This document shows, in pieces, positions 15,265 through 22,091 of a DNA stretch of 33,942 nucleotides. Both the position numbers and the translations under genes were made by a program. Below the pieces are notes generated by a model that was not told the DNA's origin, did not search any database, and saw only the letters and a list, made by a program, of their open reading frames with translations. Numbering within the stretch: position 1 is the stretch's first letter; every line of letters starts with the position of its first letter. The stretch covers positions 1 to 33,942 of the forward strand of contig CAAFGG010000045.1 in NCBI GenBank assembly GCA_900762325.1. Direction: 5' to 3'. Origin of the DNA: an uncultured Collinsella sp. Lineage in GTDB: Bacteria > Actinomycetota > Coriobacteriia > Coriobacteriales > Coriobacteriaceae.

Positions 15265-15285
15265 GATACTGCTGCGTAGATAGAT

Positions 15286-16002
15286 TTAGAACAGGAGGGC
15301 GTAGATGACGGCGATGACGACGGAGGGGAGCATATTGGCCGTGCGGAAGGTCTGAGGGCGAATCAGATTGACGCCGACGCAGAAAATGAGCATGGAGCCT
15401 ACGAGCGAAAGGCTGTCGAGGGCTGCCGTGGTCATGATGGGGGAGAGCGTGCCGGCAAACAGCGTGATCGTCCCCTGGAACACGGCGACGGGCAGGGCCG
15501 AGAAGATGCAGCCGCGTCCGAGCGACGCCGTCATGGTGCAGGCGATGATGCAGTCCAGCGCTCCCTTCAGGGCGAGCGTGGACCAGTCGCCGAGCAGGCC
15601 GTCTTGGATTGATCCCACGATAGCCATGGCACCGATGCAGACGGTCAGCGATGTCGAGACAAAAGCGTTGGTGAACTCGTTATCGCCCTCACTGCCGGTC
15701 TTGCGCTTGAGCCATTCGCCAAGGTTCTCGATGGCGGCTTCCAAGTTGACGGCCTCGCCGATAAGCGAGCCGAGTGCAAACGAGACGATCAACATGGTGG
15801 TACCGGTGGTCGACAGGGCGCCGCCGTCGATAACGAGCATCTTTTGCATGGTGCCGCCCAGGCCGATAAACAGAACGCACAGCCCCGATGCTTTCATAAG
15901 GGTGTCTTGGATACGGGGCGTGATAAAACGGCCACCCGCTAATCCCAATAGACCGCCTGCAATCAAAAGCGCGACGTTGATGATCGTTCCCAAGCCCGGC
16001 AT
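15286..16002 (-). CDS. DUF554 family integral membrane protein
   Basis: The 238-aa protein is almost entirely hydrophobic with about six to seven membrane segments. It follows the DUF554 (YdfK/YqgA) pattern: an opening GLGTIINVALLIAGGLLGL, a central TVCIGAMAIVGSIQDGL and a C-terminal GSMLIFCVGVNLI. Family function is not established; transport has been suggested because of the fold. The frame runs upstream to 16071, but the ATG at 16002 has GGGAGGG 3 nt before it and begins the family's conserved N-terminus, so it was chosen. It lies downstream of the surface-protein cluster on the same strand but has its own AT-rich candidate promoter, so co-transcription is not needed. Confidence 0.85.
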   Translation of the reverse strand: MPGLGTIINVALLIAGGLLGLAGGRFITPRIQDTLMKASGLCVLFIGLGGTMQKMLVIDGGALSTTGTTMLIVSFALGSLIGEAVNLEAAIENLGEWLKRKTGSEGDNEFTNAFVSTSLTVCIGAMAIVGSIQDGLLGDWSTLALKGALDCIIACTMTASLGRGCIFSALPVAVFQGTITLFAGTLSPIMTTAALDSLSLVGSMLIFCVGVNLIRPQTFRTANMLPSVVIAVIYALLF

Positions 16003-16071
16003 GAGCCCTCCCGTATTGATGCCAACGTGGCAATCGTAGCAGAACGGAATGTGAGGCACATCGCGATTCAT

Positions 16072-16098
16072 CTAATACGTTATATAAGTGGTATTAAG
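16072..16098 (-). promoter_or_regulatory. AT-rich candidate promoter of the DUF554 gene inside an inverted repeat
   Basis: On the minus strand TATAAC (16079-16084) is a good -10, about 75 nt before the DUF554 start. It is enclosed by the inverted repeat TAATAC (16073-16078) and GTATTA (16091-16096), which could be a repressor site blocking RNA polymerase. No strong -35 is visible at the expected distance. Confidence 0.35.
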
Positions 16099-16120
16099 TC
16101 TGGCGTACAGCGGTTAAGCC

Positions 16121-17551
16121 CTAGGTTGTCGTCGGAACGTAGGGATAGTATTCAAAGCGTAGCGTCATCAGCCGTTGCGGGGACTCGATGCCCGCGGCGA
16201 TGATATCAGCATCTCGGGCGCGGTCAAACCCTTCGAGTTCGATCTGATACGAGACGTCTTGCATAATGTCCAGACGTCGCCAGGCTAGGAGTGTGTCGCC
16301 ATCGAATTCTAGGGTCTTGCTTCCGTCTGGGGCAACGGCGTATAGACGCAGCTTGGCGGTAGTTGTAGGGTCGACAACCGTGATCTTTTTAATTTCGTTT
16401 CGAGTATTCTTGGCGCCCAACAAGGTGAGCAGTGTTGGGGCCACGACCTCGCCCGATGGCAAAAAGACGACTTCGACGGATTCAGGAAATGCGATGATGG
16501 CCGACTTGCGGACGGGCTGATTGGCGGCGGCAACTTGGATGTTCGCAGCGTCGATGTCCTCTGTGTGGTCGAGCGCGGCAAGCACGCAGCAGTTACCTTC
16601 ATCGATCTCTTGAGGATCAGCAGGCCCCAGACTGTCCGCGAGCTCGGGATCGTTTGGATCGGCAGCGGGCTCATTCGGCGCTTCGAAAGAAGCTGGGACG
16701 CTGTTTGTCGGCGACGGCGTGTCGCCCGCACCTGCTTCGTTGTCCGCGCTCTCTTCTTGTATGGTTGCGTTGATGGGTTCGTCGTTTGAGGGGAGCGTCT
16801 TGGCGTCAAGCGCGGAGGGGAGAATTCCGATGGCTCCGGATCCGTTCCACTCCATTTCGAGAAGCGCCGGGTCGGCAAGAATGCGTTGCCTGCTTTGCGC
16901 GTGGGCATCGATTTCAATAGGGCCTGCCTCTATCCCTCGTGTAAGGCTGAGCGATCCGGCTGGCTTCTCGAAATGAGCGTCTGTGTCTTTGGTACTGACG
17001 GCGTAGAACAGCAGGGACGCTTCTCCCGCCGCGATGGCATCGGTGCCGGCTTTGGTCAGCCGCAACGATGCCGTGAATGAGAGGGTGGGCTGCGCATCGT
17101 CTGCATTCGCGGCGGCGCAGCCCAGACATATACCGCCTCCTTTCTCGAAAAACGTACCGTCGAAGGCGACCTTCGCTCCGTTCGCCGAGTCATCGACCGA
17201 AGCGATGTCGATGCGCAACTCCAAATCGCACGGATCGCCATCTGCATCGAACACAACCGAGCGCCACGTGCAGACGGCGCACCCCGCCTGGGAGCCGTTT
17301 GCCTTGTTCGAACGATTGATATCCACGACTATCGAGCCGTCCGTATTACGACGAAGGCATCCCGAGGTCGAGATTGCGGCCTGCGCGATCGAAAAACGCT
17401 TGCACGCAATGGCGCTCGACGGATTTGGTGCGGAACTTAGGGCTGCTGGTAAGGAGTCTGCCATGACGGGAGTCGCCCAAGCGGCGACAGGCGTTCCGGT
17501 TGCGAGCGCGCCGCAGAGTGCGACGACGGGCAAAAGGTTCTTCGATGCCAT
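16121..17551 (-). CDS. Exported protein of unknown function, cysteine-containing, distal gene of surface cluster
   Basis: The 476-aa product has a signal peptide (hydrophobic residues about 5-25, with likely cleavage near AWA or VMA at 24-31). The mature part holds an N-terminal beta-rich region with several cysteines (ACKRF, SGCLRR, GCAVCTW, GGGICLGCAA). An acidic Pro/Ala/Asn-rich linker follows (about 265-330), then a second domain with CC in GNCCVLAAL and many short beta-like strands. No LPxTG motif or C-terminal membrane anchor is present, so it is released or held by partners. AAGGAG precedes the ATG at 17551. Only 18 nt separate it from the LAQTG gene, so it shares that transcript. I do not recognise a family; an adhesin or pilus-like accessory component is only inference. 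Confidence 0.7.
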   Translation of the reverse strand: MASKNLLPVVALCGALATGTPVAAWATPVMADSLPAALSSAPNPSSAIACKRFSIAQAAISTSGCLRRNTDGSIVVDINRSNKANGSQAGCAVCTWRSVVFDADGDPCDLELRIDIASVDDSANGAKVAFDGTFFEKGGGICLGCAAANADDAQPTLSFTASLRLTKAGTDAIAAGEASLLFYAVSTKDTDAHFEKPAGSLSLTRGIEAGPIEIDAHAQSRQRILADPALLEMEWNGSGAIGILPSALDAKTLPSNDEPINATIQEESADNEAGAGDTPSPTNSVPASFEAPNEPAADPNDPELADSLGPADPQEIDEGNCCVLAALDHTEDIDAANIQVAAANQPVRKSAIIAFPESVEVVFLPSGEVVAPTLLTLLGAKNTRNEIKKITVVDPTTTAKLRLYAVAPDGSKTLEFDGDTLLAWRRLDIMQDVSYQIELEGFDRARDADIIAAGIESPQRLMTLRFEYYPYVPTTT

Positions 17552-17569
17552 GGGGTCTCCTTAGCTAAT

Positions 17570-17851
17570 TTAGTGCGGCCTGTCCATGTTTTGTTTCTGG
17601 CTGCGTTTGATGTGCAGACCGAGGCCGGCGGTCCCCGCGCCTGCTGCTGTGGCGCCTGCTGCCAAGAGCCATCGTCTGTCGCCTGTCTGCGCCAACGGTT
17701 CCTCGCGGTCGCCGCGGTCGAGCTCCGAGAGGTCGACCGTCACTTGCGTGGCGGCCTGTGCCTGTTCTTGCTGGGCAAAGGCCATGGCTGGCCCAAATGC
17801 TAGGATGCTGACGGCGGCGGCCAGGGCGACGGCCTTATGCCGTGTGCGCAC
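17570..17851 (-). CDS. Small sortase substrate with LAQTG cell-wall sorting signal
   Basis: This 93-aa protein has a signal peptide (basic RTRHK, then a hydrophobic run, likely cleavage after AFA at about 26). A mature part of only about 26 residues follows. Then comes a sorting signal: LAQTG at 53-57, a hydrophobic segment (about 61-80) and basic residues (KRSQK). LAxTG is the motif expected for class E-type sortases of actinobacteria. The open frame begins at TTG 17881, but the GTG at 17851 starts a clean signal peptide and overlaps the upstream gene's end by 17 nt, so coupled initiation is assumed; its ribosome site is weak. The short mature part suggests a wall anchor or pilus base for its exported neighbours. 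No sortase is in the window. Confidence 0.7.
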   Translation of the reverse strand: MRTRHKAVALAAAVSILAFGPAMAFAQQEQAQAATQVTVDLSELDRGDREEPLAQTGDRRWLLAAGATAAGAGTAGLGLHIKRSQKQNMDRPH

Positions 17852-18434
17852 CGGGCTCGACCGTCCAGGTGATCGTCGCAACCTGATCGCCTTCGCCAGT
17901 TACGCGGAAGATGTCGCGCGTGACGCGGGCGACGTTTCCGCTTGTCTTGAGCTTAATTTTGTCCGTGCCGCCGGCAATGCCCTGGTAGCCCATGTCGAAG
18001 GCTGCGTTCTTGGAAAGATCGAGGCCCGTCCCCTGCATTGCGGCGCTGGCGTTCTGGAGTGCGCCGTCGGGGCCGACCTTAAAGTCGATGGAGTTCTGTG
18101 CGGTTCCGGCTTTGGCGTCGGCAGTAATGGTCCAGGTGTTTATGGCGTCGATCTTCATGTTGGTGACATGGATGCCGTAGGCCGAATGATTGTCGATGGT
18201 GGTCGCGTCCTCTGAGGGGCCCTGAAGCGTGCCGTCGGCCTTGGCGACGAAGGGAATAACCGTCGGAACTTTGAACTCAACGTTGTCGATCTCGGTCCTG
18301 ACCATTACTTTTGTGGTTCCAACGCGCCCGGCTGCCATAGCTGGCGTCGGGGCGGCGCCCATTGCGAGCGCGAGCGCGAGCCCTGCGCCCACGACGAGCG
18401 CTCTGGCTCCGTTCATGTTCCTGGTGATGTCCAT
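17835..18434 (-). CDS. Exported beta-rich surface protein of unknown family
   Basis: The 199-aa product starts with a signal peptide (hydrophobic about 10-28, cleavage near AMA at 33-35). The mature domain is rich in Thr, Val, Asp and Asn with alternating hydrophobic residues, as in a beta-sandwich: VMVRTEIDNVEFKVPTVIPF early, WTITADAKAG mid, and a closing strand VATITWTVEPG. It has no cysteines and no anchor. The closing W-containing strand recalls WxL-like or other secreted Gram-positive surface domains, but I would not assign a family. AAAGGAA precedes the ATG at 18434. It is followed by the overlapping LAQTG gene and preceded by a single-pass membrane protein gene, so it is probably the main product of the cluster. 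Confidence 0.7.
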   Translation of the reverse strand: MDITRNMNGARALVVGAGLALALAMGAAPTPAMAAGRVGTTKVMVRTEIDNVEFKVPTVIPFVAKADGTLQGPSEDATTIDNHSAYGIHVTNMKIDAINTWTITADAKAGTAQNSIDFKVGPDGALQNASAAMQGTGLDLSKNAAFDMGYQGIAGGTDKIKLKTSGNVARVTRDIFRVTGEGDQVATITWTVEPGAHTA

Positions 18435-18523
18435 GGCCGTTCCTTTCTATTCGCCGCGGGCCGTCCCCGCGATGATTGGACGAATGCTGGTGAATTGTGT
18501 GCGGTGCCGCGTCGGCCGGAAGG

Positions 18524-19033
18524 CTAGTTCTCGGCTTGCTCAACCCGTACCTTGACACGTGTCGGATTGCCGTGGCTGTCGAGGGTCTTTGCATCGAGTG
18601 CTTGGATCTCGATGTACGCCTCGCCTTCTTTGATGTCGCCGGCGGGGCATGTCTCGACCGTTTTGCCGGTCTCGACCACACCGGATTCGTAGATGGTCTC
18701 GTCGTTTTGGATGACGCGGAATCGCTGGGGAAATTTATTGTCTTGGACGTTTTGCACGTTGACGCGCAGCTTGCCGTCTTCCTGCAGCTGAGCGACCGGC
18801 GCGACCGAGATCGTCATCATGTTGTCGCGGACGATGACGTCGAGCTCATCTTGGATTTCCTGACGCGTTTTGCCCTCCGCCGTCGTAACCGAAGCGCCCG
18901 CCTCGGGTACGGGCTGCGACTGCCAAGCGTATAGTCCTACGGCGACAAGGGCGCAGATGATGGCCAAGCAGGCAACGATGAGCTTCTTGCGACGACCCAG
19001 GCCTGCAAAGCGGGGTGGCTTCTTCGCGCTCAT
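18524..19033 (-). CDS. Single-pass membrane protein with extracellular beta domain
   Basis: This 169-aa protein has a short basic cytoplasmic N-terminus (KKPPRFAGLGRRKK), one membrane helix (about 17-37) and an exterior domain. The outer part begins with the segment EIQDELDVIVRDNMMTISV (59-77), then strands such as RVNVQNVQDN and ETIYESGVVETG. Proteins with this helix-then-MxxIS layout and an 'IYESG' strand occur beside exported surface proteins in many Gram-positive bacteria; their function is not settled. The frame is open upstream to 19351, but the ATG at 19033 overlaps the previous gene's stop as ATGA, which fixes the start. It probably works with the exported proteins downstream as a membrane-held partner. 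Confidence 0.75.
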   Translation of the reverse strand: MSAKKPPRFAGLGRRKKLIVACLAIICALVAVGLYAWQSQPVPEAGASVTTAEGKTRQEIQDELDVIVRDNMMTISVAPVAQLQEDGKLRVNVQNVQDNKFPQRFRVIQNDETIYESGVVETGKTVETCPAGDIKEGEAYIEIQALDAKTLDSHGNPTRVKVRVEQAEN

Positions 19034-19326
19034 GCGGCATCCTTGGCGGTATAGATGCGCGCAAAGGTGGACGGGTCCGCTCCAAAGAGCATGTGAAGCA
19101 TCAGGCGGCGCGAGTAAACGAGCTCTTCGAAGTCGGGAGGGAGCTCGATGTCGTGGATATGCGCGATGTGGTGGGCGAGCGCCGAGAACGACTCGGGGTC
19201 GCAGATCACATCGGTGGTAACGTGGTAGACCGTCGTATCGGGGAATGCCTCTTCGTCGAAAGGCAGGAGATGGGGATCGTCGTCGACTTCGATGGCGATG
19301 CCGTACTGGGGCCAGTAATATGCCAT
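19030..19326 (-). CDS. 98-aa protein, possibly a remnant of a DUF559/Vsr-like nuclease-fold domain
   Basis: The small acidic protein starts MAYYWPQYGIAIEVDDDPH and continues through VYHVTTDVI to a helical C-terminus. It has no signal peptide or membrane segment. GGGAGG 5 nt before the ATG at 19326 and the ATGA overlap with the next gene support it as real. The YWP...AIEVDDDP pattern recalls C-terminal endonuclease-like domains of some coriobacterial winged-helix proteins (AbiEi or DUF559 type), but the N-terminal part of such a fold would be missing. That relation is a guess. As first gene of the surface-protein operon it is an unexpected partner, and may instead be regulatory. Confidence 0.6.
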   Translation of the reverse strand: MAYYWPQYGIAIEVDDDPHLLPFDEEAFPDTTVYHVTTDVICDPESFSALAHHIAHIHDIELPPDFEELVYSRRLMLHMLFGADPSTFARIYTAKDAA

Positions 19327-19671
19327 GGGAACCTCCCTGCTTCTGGGCCAAAACTTCTATCGGTTTTGGCTGTCGACGCCGACCGTATCAGCCGCTACTT
19401 GACCAATTTCTGACCAAATGCTTGACGGATTGGCGTCTCCGCAGGTAAAAGGCGGCAAAAAATACTCCAACTTTTTTCGAGCGACAATCGCGCGGTCGGC
19501 GACGGCGGGGCCATATGTGTCAAAAGCATCGTCTGTCGAGGAAATCAAGCCGCTCGCCGAATTGCACGAACGTAAAAATCGCCAATTATGGAGACGGTCT
19601 CGAACACGTCGACGAAACGATGCGGTAACATCTCCCTGCAAACACTGTAGTTAGCTAAAGGGGGAGTTCGC
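19327..19671. other. 345-nt non-coding gap with a leader hairpin and an unassigned AT-richer segment
   Basis: This divergent gap must hold promoters for the surface cluster (minus) and the lactate-oxidation genes (plus). An 8-bp hairpin (19347-19354 with 19363-19370) lies in the minus-strand leader. The TGACC repeats are listed separately. The part from about 19430 to 19640 is richer in A and T than its surroundings, and both strands stay open over it (78 and 94 codons), but neither frame has a ribosome site or recognisable product. It may be a decayed gene or dispersed repeat. No convincing promoter pair was found. Confidence 0.35.
19399..19429. promoter_or_regulatory. Three TGACC/TTGAC-type direct repeats at helical spacing
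   Basis: Read on the plus strand, TTGACCAA (19399-19406), CTGACCAA (19410-19417) and TTGACGGA (19422-19429) recur every 11-12 nt, about one DNA turn. They lie about 75-100 nt upstream of the surface cluster's first gene, a usual place for an activator or repressor binding in tandem on one DNA face. Which factor binds is unknown. Confidence 0.35.
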
Positions 19672-21273
19672 GTGTCTGCAACCATCAAACCCTTCACCGA
19701 CGAGTTCGAAGAGTATGGTCGCGATGAGTCTCGCGCATCGGGCGAGGCCTCGAGCATCTCGTTTCCGACAACGGAAGACGAGGTCCGCGTCATTTTGGGA
19801 AAGCTCCATGCCGAGTGTGTCCCGGTAACGGTTCAGGGCGCCCGAACTGGCCTTGCCGCCGGCGCCGTGCCCCACGGCGGGCATATCCTCAATACTTCCC
19901 GTATGAATCGCTACTTGGGCCTTCGCCGCGATGAACAAGGTCAATTTCTGCTGCGTGTGGAGCCGGGCGTTGTGCTCTCGGAGCTGCGCAAGCAGCTGAG
20001 CAAGAAGGTGCTGCCGATCGCTGGTTGGGACCAGGCATCGCTTGAGGCCTACGAGGAGTTCCAAGAGGCCCCGGAGCAGTTTTTTCCCACCGATCCCACT
20101 GAGGCATCTGCCTGTCTGGGCGGCATGGCGGCATGCAACGCCTCCGGCGCCCGCAGCTACGCTTACGGCCCCATGCGCCCGCATATCACGGGACTCCACG
20201 TCGCGCTGGCTGATGGCGATTTGCTTGAGCTTCAGCGCGGCGAGGCTTTTGCCCAGGGCCGCCGCCTGTCGCTCGTGACGGCAGCGGGCCGTGCACTCGA
20301 GCTCGATCTTCCTGACTACACCATGCCCAAGACAAAAAATGCCTCAGGCTATTTCGTTGCGGACGAAATGGACGCCATCGACCTCTTTATCGGTGCTTGC
20401 GGCACGCTCGGCGTTATCACCGAGCTCGAGATTGCCTTGCAGACGGCGCCTGCGGTCGTTTGGGGTGTGAGCTGCTTTTTCGATAGCGAAGACAAGGCCG
20501 TGTCCTTTACCGATTCCGTGCGCCCCGTCCTGTCCCATGCGGCTGCCATCGAGTACTTCGACGCTGGCGCCCTGGATATTCTACGTCGCCAGCGCGAGCA
20601 GTCGACCGCGTTCGCCTCGCTGCCGGCGCTCGACAAAGACGCTAAGGTCTGTGTTTACGTGGAGCTCGACTGCGACGACGAAGCCCAGGCGACTGAGGAG
20701 CTGTATCACTTGGGGTGGGTACTAGAGCTTGCGGGCGGCAGCGACGATGCGACATGGGTCGCGCGCACCGAGGTCGATCGCGAATGCCAGCGGTTCTTCC
20801 GCCACGCGGTGCCCGAGAGCGTCAACATGCTTATCGACGAGCGTCGCCGCACGGATCCCACCATCACCAAACTGGGTTCGGACATGTCGGTGCCCAATGC
20901 ACGCCTTGCCGATGTCGTGGCCCTCTATCGCCGCACACTGGCCGAAAGCGGGCTTGAATCTGCTGCCTGGGGGCACATCGGTAACAACCATCTGCATGTG
21001 AACATCCTGCCGCGCGATGCGCAGGACTACCGTCGCGGTGGCGAGCTGTTTGCCCAGTGGGCCGCGGAGGTAACGGCTATGGGCGGTGCCGTTTCTGCCG
21101 AGCACGGCGTCGGCAAGATCAAGGCGGGCTTCTTAGAGACGATGTACGGTCACGAGGCCATGGTCGAGTCGGCGCGGCTCAAGCTCCAGCTCGATCCCGA
21201 CGGGCAGCTGGGTCGTGGCAACCTGTTTTCGGAGAAGCTCTTGGATGAGCTCGTCCAGAAAGGGAGTGCGTGA
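19672..21273 (+). CDS. FAD-linked 2-hydroxyacid (D-lactate/glycolate-type) dehydrogenase, LctD-like
   Basis: This 533-aa flavoprotein belongs to the GlcD/D-lactate dehydrogenase group. The FAD-binding (PCMH-type) domain has TVQGARTGLAAGAVPHGG at about 53-70. The C-terminal oxidase domain carries HIGNNHLH (H435, H440, H442), followed by AEHGVGK (E477, H478), residues used for metal and substrate binding in the family. The start is GTG at 19672 with AAGGGGGAG 5 nt upstream. etfB and etfA follow at once, matching the lactate dehydrogenase/Etf complex (LctBCD) of acetogens, where lactate oxidation to pyruvate is coupled to NAD+ by confurcation with reduced ferredoxin. Substrate could be D-lactate, glycolate or 2-hydroxyglutarate. 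No lactate permease or racemase is adjacent. Confidence 0.85.
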   Translation: MSATIKPFTDEFEEYGRDESRASGEASSISFPTTEDEVRVILGKLHAECVPVTVQGARTGLAAGAVPHGGHILNTSRMNRYLGLRRDEQGQFLLRVEPGVVLSELRKQLSKKVLPIAGWDQASLEAYEEFQEAPEQFFPTDPTEASACLGGMAACNASGARSYAYGPMRPHITGLHVALADGDLLELQRGEAFAQGRRLSLVTAAGRALELDLPDYTMPKTKNASGYFVADEMDAIDLFIGACGTLGVITELEIALQTAPAVVWGVSCFFDSEDKAVSFTDSVRPVLSHAAAIEYFDAGALDILRRQREQSTAFASLPALDKDAKVCVYVELDCDDEAQATEELYHLGWVLELAGGSDDATWVARTEVDRECQRFFRHAVPESVNMLIDERRRTDPTITKLGSDMSVPNARLADVVALYRRTLAESGLESAAWGHIGNNHLHVNILPRDAQDYRRGGELFAQWAAEVTAMGGAVSAEHGVGKIKAGFLETMYGHEAMVESARLKLQLDPDGQLGRGNLFSEKLLDELVQKGSA

Positions 21274-21275
21274 AG

Positions 21276-22091
21276 ATGAGCGATTTCCATATGGTGGTGT
21301 GCGTCAAGGCCGTGCCGGGCAGCACCGAGGTCAAGATGGACCCCAAGACCAATACCATCGTGCGCGATGGCAAGCAGACGGTCATTAATCCCTTTGATGC
21401 GAGCGCTTTGGAATGCGCGCTGGCGCTGAAAGACGACTTTATCGGCTTTGGCATGGACGTGCGCGTAACGGTGGTGTCGATGGGCATCCCCGCGACCGAG
21501 TTGCTGCTGCGCGACTGCATCGCTCGAGGTGCCGACGACGCGCTGCTGCTGACCGATCGCGCCTTTGCAGGTGCCGATACCCTGGCGACCACCTATGCTC
21601 TCAAATGCGGCATCGAGGCGCTCGACGAGGACTTCGATCTGCTCATCTGCGGCAAGATGGCGGTGGATGGCGATACGGCCCAGATTGGTCCCGAGCTTGC
21701 CGGTGCCTTTGAGATTCCCTGCGTGACCGACGTGAGCTGCGTGCAAAGCGCGGGCTTTACGACGTGTGGCTCGCTGGCGCTCGTTCACGGATGCGATGCC
21801 GGCGAGGAGACGGTGCACCTGGAGATGCCGTGCGCGATGACGACTGCCAAGGAGATTGGCCAGTTGCGTATGCCGAGTATTGCCGGTATTCGCGCGGCGG
21901 AGGAGGCGGACGTGTGCGTGGTCAGTGCCGCCGACGTGAACGCCGACCCCGCGCGTTGCGGTCTTGCCGGGTCGCCGACACAGGTCGTGCGCTCGTTTGT
22001 GCCCGACCGTGATCAAACGTGCGAGACCGTTGAGGGCACGGCATCCGAGCAGGCGGAAAAGCTCGCCAAGATTATCGAGGGGATGGCATAG
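21276..22091 (+). CDS. etfB: Electron transfer flavoprotein beta subunit, bifurcating type
   Basis: This 271-aa EtfB opens with the family pattern VVCVKAVPGSTEVKMDP. DGDTAQIGPE at 131-140 is the segment that in bifurcating Etfs replaces the AMP-binding sequence of ordinary EtfB and binds the bifurcating FAD. This predicts flavin-based electron bifurcation or confurcation rather than simple electron transfer. Two starts are possible: GTG at 21270 (overlapping the previous stop) and ATG at 21276, which is 9 nt after GGGAG; the ATG is preferred. It is translated from one operon with the upstream dehydrogenase and downstream etfA (stop TAG abuts the etfA ATG). Confidence 0.9.
   Translation: MSDFHMVVCVKAVPGSTEVKMDPKTNTIVRDGKQTVINPFDASALECALALKDDFIGFGMDVRVTVVSMGIPATELLLRDCIARGADDALLLTDRAFAGADTLATTYALKCGIEALDEDFDLLICGKMAVDGDTAQIGPELAGAFEIPCVTDVSCVQSAGFTTCGSLALVHGCDAGEETVHLEMPCAMTTAKEIGQLRMPSIAGIRAAEEADVCVVSAADVNADPARCGLAGSPTQVVRSFVPDRDQTCETVEGTASEQAEKLAKIIEGMA

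Noticed and set aside
19034..19351. 106-codon upstream extension of the single-pass membrane protein
   Set aside because: Arg/Pro/His-rich shadow of the 98-aa gene in another frame; the ATGA junction sets the real start.
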